Shown here piece by piece: positions 6,245 to 7,750 of a stretch of DNA of 7,750 bases (the first letter of the stretch is position 1; each line of letters begins with the position of its first letter). The notes below the pieces were generated by a model. The model did not search any database, was not told the DNA's origin, and saw only the letters and a list, made by a program, of their open reading frames with translations. The position numbers were made by a program, and so were the translations under genes. The stretch comes from CAUZEO01 sp963578625 (GTDB taxonomy: Bacteria; Verrucomicrobiota; Kiritimatiellia; SLOV01): the NCBI GenBank assembly GCA_963578625.1, contig CAUZEO010000260.1:1-7750 (forward strand). Reading direction: 5' to 3'.

Positions 6245-6253
6245 ATTCTTCCC

Positions 6254-6298
6254 TTAAGTAATGATATTCAATTCAGGCTTTTCTTGTTTGTTTGGCAT
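6254..6298 (-). CDS. Possible 14-aa leader frame in the spacer
   Basis: ATG to TAA, reading MPNKQEKPELNIIT, ends 21 nt before the ATG of the fusion gene. The second spacer (7510-7554) has the same frame with one change (Ile to Met at residue 13). The ribosome site is poor (only a GGGG run about 5-8 nt upstream). It could be a leader peptide, a remnant of a lost gene's start, or chance; two nearly identical copies of a recent duplication are weak evidence of selection. Confidence 0.25.
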   Translation of the reverse strand: MPNKQEKPELNIIT

Positions 6299-6312
6299 GG
6301 CTGCCCCGGCCG

Positions 6313-7488
6313 TTATCTTACTACCTTGAGCCTGAAGGTCTGCTGGAAAATCGATTGGTCTACGGTGCCGTACTCGTCGTCGAGACCTACGTGGCTGACA
6401 CAGATTATCTTGCCGTCAGCAAGCTGCAATGCCTTAGGGTACCACGTTATAGCCGATATGTTGATATTCAGCTTCTCCCAGTGCTTGCCCAAATCGGCTG
6501 TCCAGTAGATGGCCTCTCTCTGGAAGTTCAGAATAATGCCTTCCTGTGTGTAAAGTATCATTGGATAACCGCTGTGCGGAACACCTTTCATCAGTTCCGG
6601 TTTCTCCGGAATAAAGGTATCCCCGCTCTTGCGAGTGATGCTTTGCTTGCGGTCACTGTAGAAATTGTACCATGGATCAGTAGGAACCAGGCCCATACGT
6701 GCCGCTCCCGGAGGGATTTCGGTCAGCTTGGCCGGATATATCTCGCATCGATGTACCCAGAACAGGTCTCCGTTAGGCAACTCACAGAAGTCGCTTTCGT
6801 CGCACACTCCATCCTCTAACGACATAAGTTCTATAGGCTCGCCCCAGGTTAACCCCTTGTCCAAGGATATGAACATCATCTTGCGCTGCCTGCTGTGCTG
6901 ATAGGGCATTAGCACACCACCGACCGCCACATCGTCCCGCTTCCATGCACCTGTAAACGCTACGACTCTGCCGTCCCGCAGCGGGTGTAAAAGAGTGGCC
7001 CCACCAACATAGTGCGTCTCCAAAGGCAGAAGGTAGATAGGTTCGCTCCAGCTCTTTCCGCCATCCTCCGACCGCTGTACATATCCAACTGAAGGAGATA
7101 TCTGGACCGGACGGATTAGAGTACCATCACTCAAAACTGCGATGCCTCGTCCGGTTGCGTAATCGGTTGGAGGCAGAGGCAGCATCTTCCAGGTCTCGCC
7201 GCCGTCCACGGACTCCATATTGGGCGAAACTGATTTTATGTTGCCTTTGGGCCCGGTCAGCTGCAGGAAACCACATCGAATTCGGCCATCCGGAATCTGC
7301 CAGAGACCCACCCACGCGGTGTATCCCGGTGTTTCCGGCGAGTGGTAGATTGTTTTCTCTACATAGCCGACCGCTTCCACTGACTTTACTAAGCCTGCAT
7401 TTGAATCACCGTTATCCGCGAGCAAAGCCATCTGCGGTATGAAAACAATACCCAGTACACCAAGGACAAAACTCAAAAAACCTTTCAT
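6313..7488 (-). CDS. Exported Asp-box (BNR, sialidase-like) protein, complete tandem paralogue
   Basis: 391 aa. A signal peptide (hydrophobic residues 4-23, probable cut at LLA-DNG) precedes a single Asp-box propeller module. Boxes lie at 93-100 (SVDGGETW), 140-147 (SEDGGKSW), 208-215 (SLDKGLTW) and a degenerate one ending GKHW at 334-337. Other strongly conserved stretches shared with both neighbours include WKRDD, CELPNGDLFWVHRCEIY, KPELMKGVPHSGYPM, WYPKALQLADGKII and DEYGTVDQSI. It aligns almost end to end with residues 1-401 of the fusion gene but stops at FRLKVVR. The fusion has about 20 extra residues near its position 245-265 and small indels elsewhere. GH33-like sialidases and other Asp-box hydrolases share this fold; without a visible FRIP motif the substrate remains unknown. 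Probably an operon member with both neighbours. Confidence 0.93.
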   Translation of the reverse strand: MKGFLSFVLGVLGIVFIPQMALLADNGDSNAGLVKSVEAVGYVEKTIYHSPETPGYTAWVGLWQIPDGRIRCGFLQLTGPKGNIKSVSPNMESVDGGETWKMLPLPPTDYATGRGIAVLSDGTLIRPVQISPSVGYVQRSEDGGKSWSEPIYLLPLETHYVGGATLLHPLRDGRVVAFTGAWKRDDVAVGGVLMPYQHSRQRKMMFISLDKGLTWGEPIELMSLEDGVCDESDFCELPNGDLFWVHRCEIYPAKLTEIPPGAARMGLVPTDPWYNFYSDRKQSITRKSGDTFIPEKPELMKGVPHSGYPMILYTQEGIILNFQREAIYWTADLGKHWEKLNINISAITWYPKALQLADGKIICVSHVGLDDEYGTVDQSIFQQTFRLKVVR

Positions 7489-7495
7489 GATAAAT

Positions 7496-7500
7496 CTCCT
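7496..7500 (-). promoter_or_regulatory. Ribosome binding site of the 391-aa gene
   Basis: AGGAG on the minus strand, 7 nt before the ATG at 7488, is identical in sequence and spacing to the site of the fusion gene. Confidence 0.8.
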
Positions 7501-7509
7501 ATTCTTCCC

Positions 7510-7554
7510 TTAAGTCATGATATTCAATTCAGGCTTTTCTTGTTTGTTTGGCAT
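7510..7554 (-). CDS. Possible 14-aa leader frame, second copy
   Basis: This is the same frame as at 6254-6298, reading MPNKQEKPELNIMT, with one amino-acid change. The same caveats apply: weak ribosome site and only two closely related copies. Confidence 0.22.
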   Translation of the reverse strand: MPNKQEKPELNIMT

Positions 7555-7568
7555 GGCTGCCCCGGCCG

Positions 7569-7750
7569 TTATCTTACTACCTTGAGCCTGAAGGTCTGCT
7601 GGAAGATCGATTGGTCTACGGTACCGTACTCATCGTCGAGACCTACGTGGCTGATACAGATGATCTTGCCGTCGGCAAGCTGCATTGCGTTGGGGTACCA
7701 TGTAATTGCCGGTGCGTTGACATTCAGCTCCTCCCAGTGCTTGCCCAGAT
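7569..7750 (-). CDS. Third Asp-box tandem paralogue, only the C-terminus in the window
   Basis: The frame runs from the right edge to TAA at 7569-7571, giving about 60 residues. It starts at LGKHWEELNVNAP, continues with ITWYPNAMQLADGKIICISH and DEYGTVDQSIF, and ends FQQTFRLKVVR. The last part is identical in ending to the 391-aa paralogue and differs at a few positions inside (for example PNAM for PKAL). It therefore belongs to the standalone type, not the FG-GAP fusion type. Its start and signal peptide lie outside the window. Confidence 0.93.
   Translation of the reverse strand, partial: LGKHWEELNVNAPAITWYPNAMQLADGKIICISHVGLDDEYGTVDQSIFQQTFRLKVVR

Larger units (their letters stand above)
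6233..6312 (-). repeat. 80-bp spacer of the tandem array, copy 1
   Basis: This spacer lies between the stop of the 391-aa gene and the start of the fusion gene. It matches 7489-7568 over all 80 bases except position 6260 (A here, C at 7516). No terminator is visible, so the genes are probably co-transcribed. It holds a 14-codon frame at 6254-6298. Confidence 0.9.
7489..7568 (-). repeat. 80-bp spacer of the tandem array, copy 2
   Basis: It lies between the stop of the edge-truncated third paralogue and the start of the 391-aa gene. It differs from 6233-6312 at one base (7516). The spacer period is 1256 bp, the length of one gene plus spacer. Confidence 0.9.

Overview
The window looks like bacterial DNA from the PVC superphylum, probably Kiritimatiellota, Lentisphaerota or a planctomycete-like relative. 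The assignment is inferred from four traits: a PEP-CTERM secreted protein with a galactose-binding-like domain, very large exported FG-GAP proteins, expanded BNR/Asp-box paralogues, and intergenic repeats containing the CCCTTCGACAAGCTCAGGG core. No rRNA, tRNA or housekeeping gene is present to fix the taxon.

Layout. On the minus strand at the left edge is a PEP-CTERM protein, with its start at 739 and its C-terminus cut by the window edge. Next is about 770 bp without a convincing gene (740-1513). This stretch is unusually structured: two inverted REP-like arms (848-883 and 1027-1072) enclose three successive arrays of 7-bp repeats with different consensus sequences, and further dyads and a third copy of the arm core follow up to 1488. 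A plus-strand reading frame (1514-2206) has a signal peptide, a start resembling the PEP-CTERM neighbour's domain and a recognisable C-terminal module, but its middle is suspicious; it may be a chimera or decaying gene. Its stop codon directly abuts the stop codon of the next gene.

The right two thirds (2207-7750) is a minus-strand tandem array of at least three paralogous genes for exported Asp-box (BNR, sialidase-like) beta-propeller proteins. They are separated by 80-bp spacers that differ by one base. The gene furthest right is cut by the window edge, the middle one is complete (391 aa), and the last in the direction of transcription is a 1341-aa fusion. In the fusion the same roughly 400-residue Asp-box module is joined at a sharp breakpoint (around nucleotide 5030) to a chain of 14 calcium-loop FG-GAP/VCBS repeats and a C-terminal beta-rich domain.

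All identifiable products appear to be exported, so the locus probably serves the cell surface or glycan recognition and breakdown. No catalytic function is proven from the sequence. The most noteworthy items are the repeat-enclosed heptamer island, the mosaic conservation of the tandem array (spacers far better conserved than much of the coding sequence, and containing a conserved 14-codon frame), and the fusion gene.
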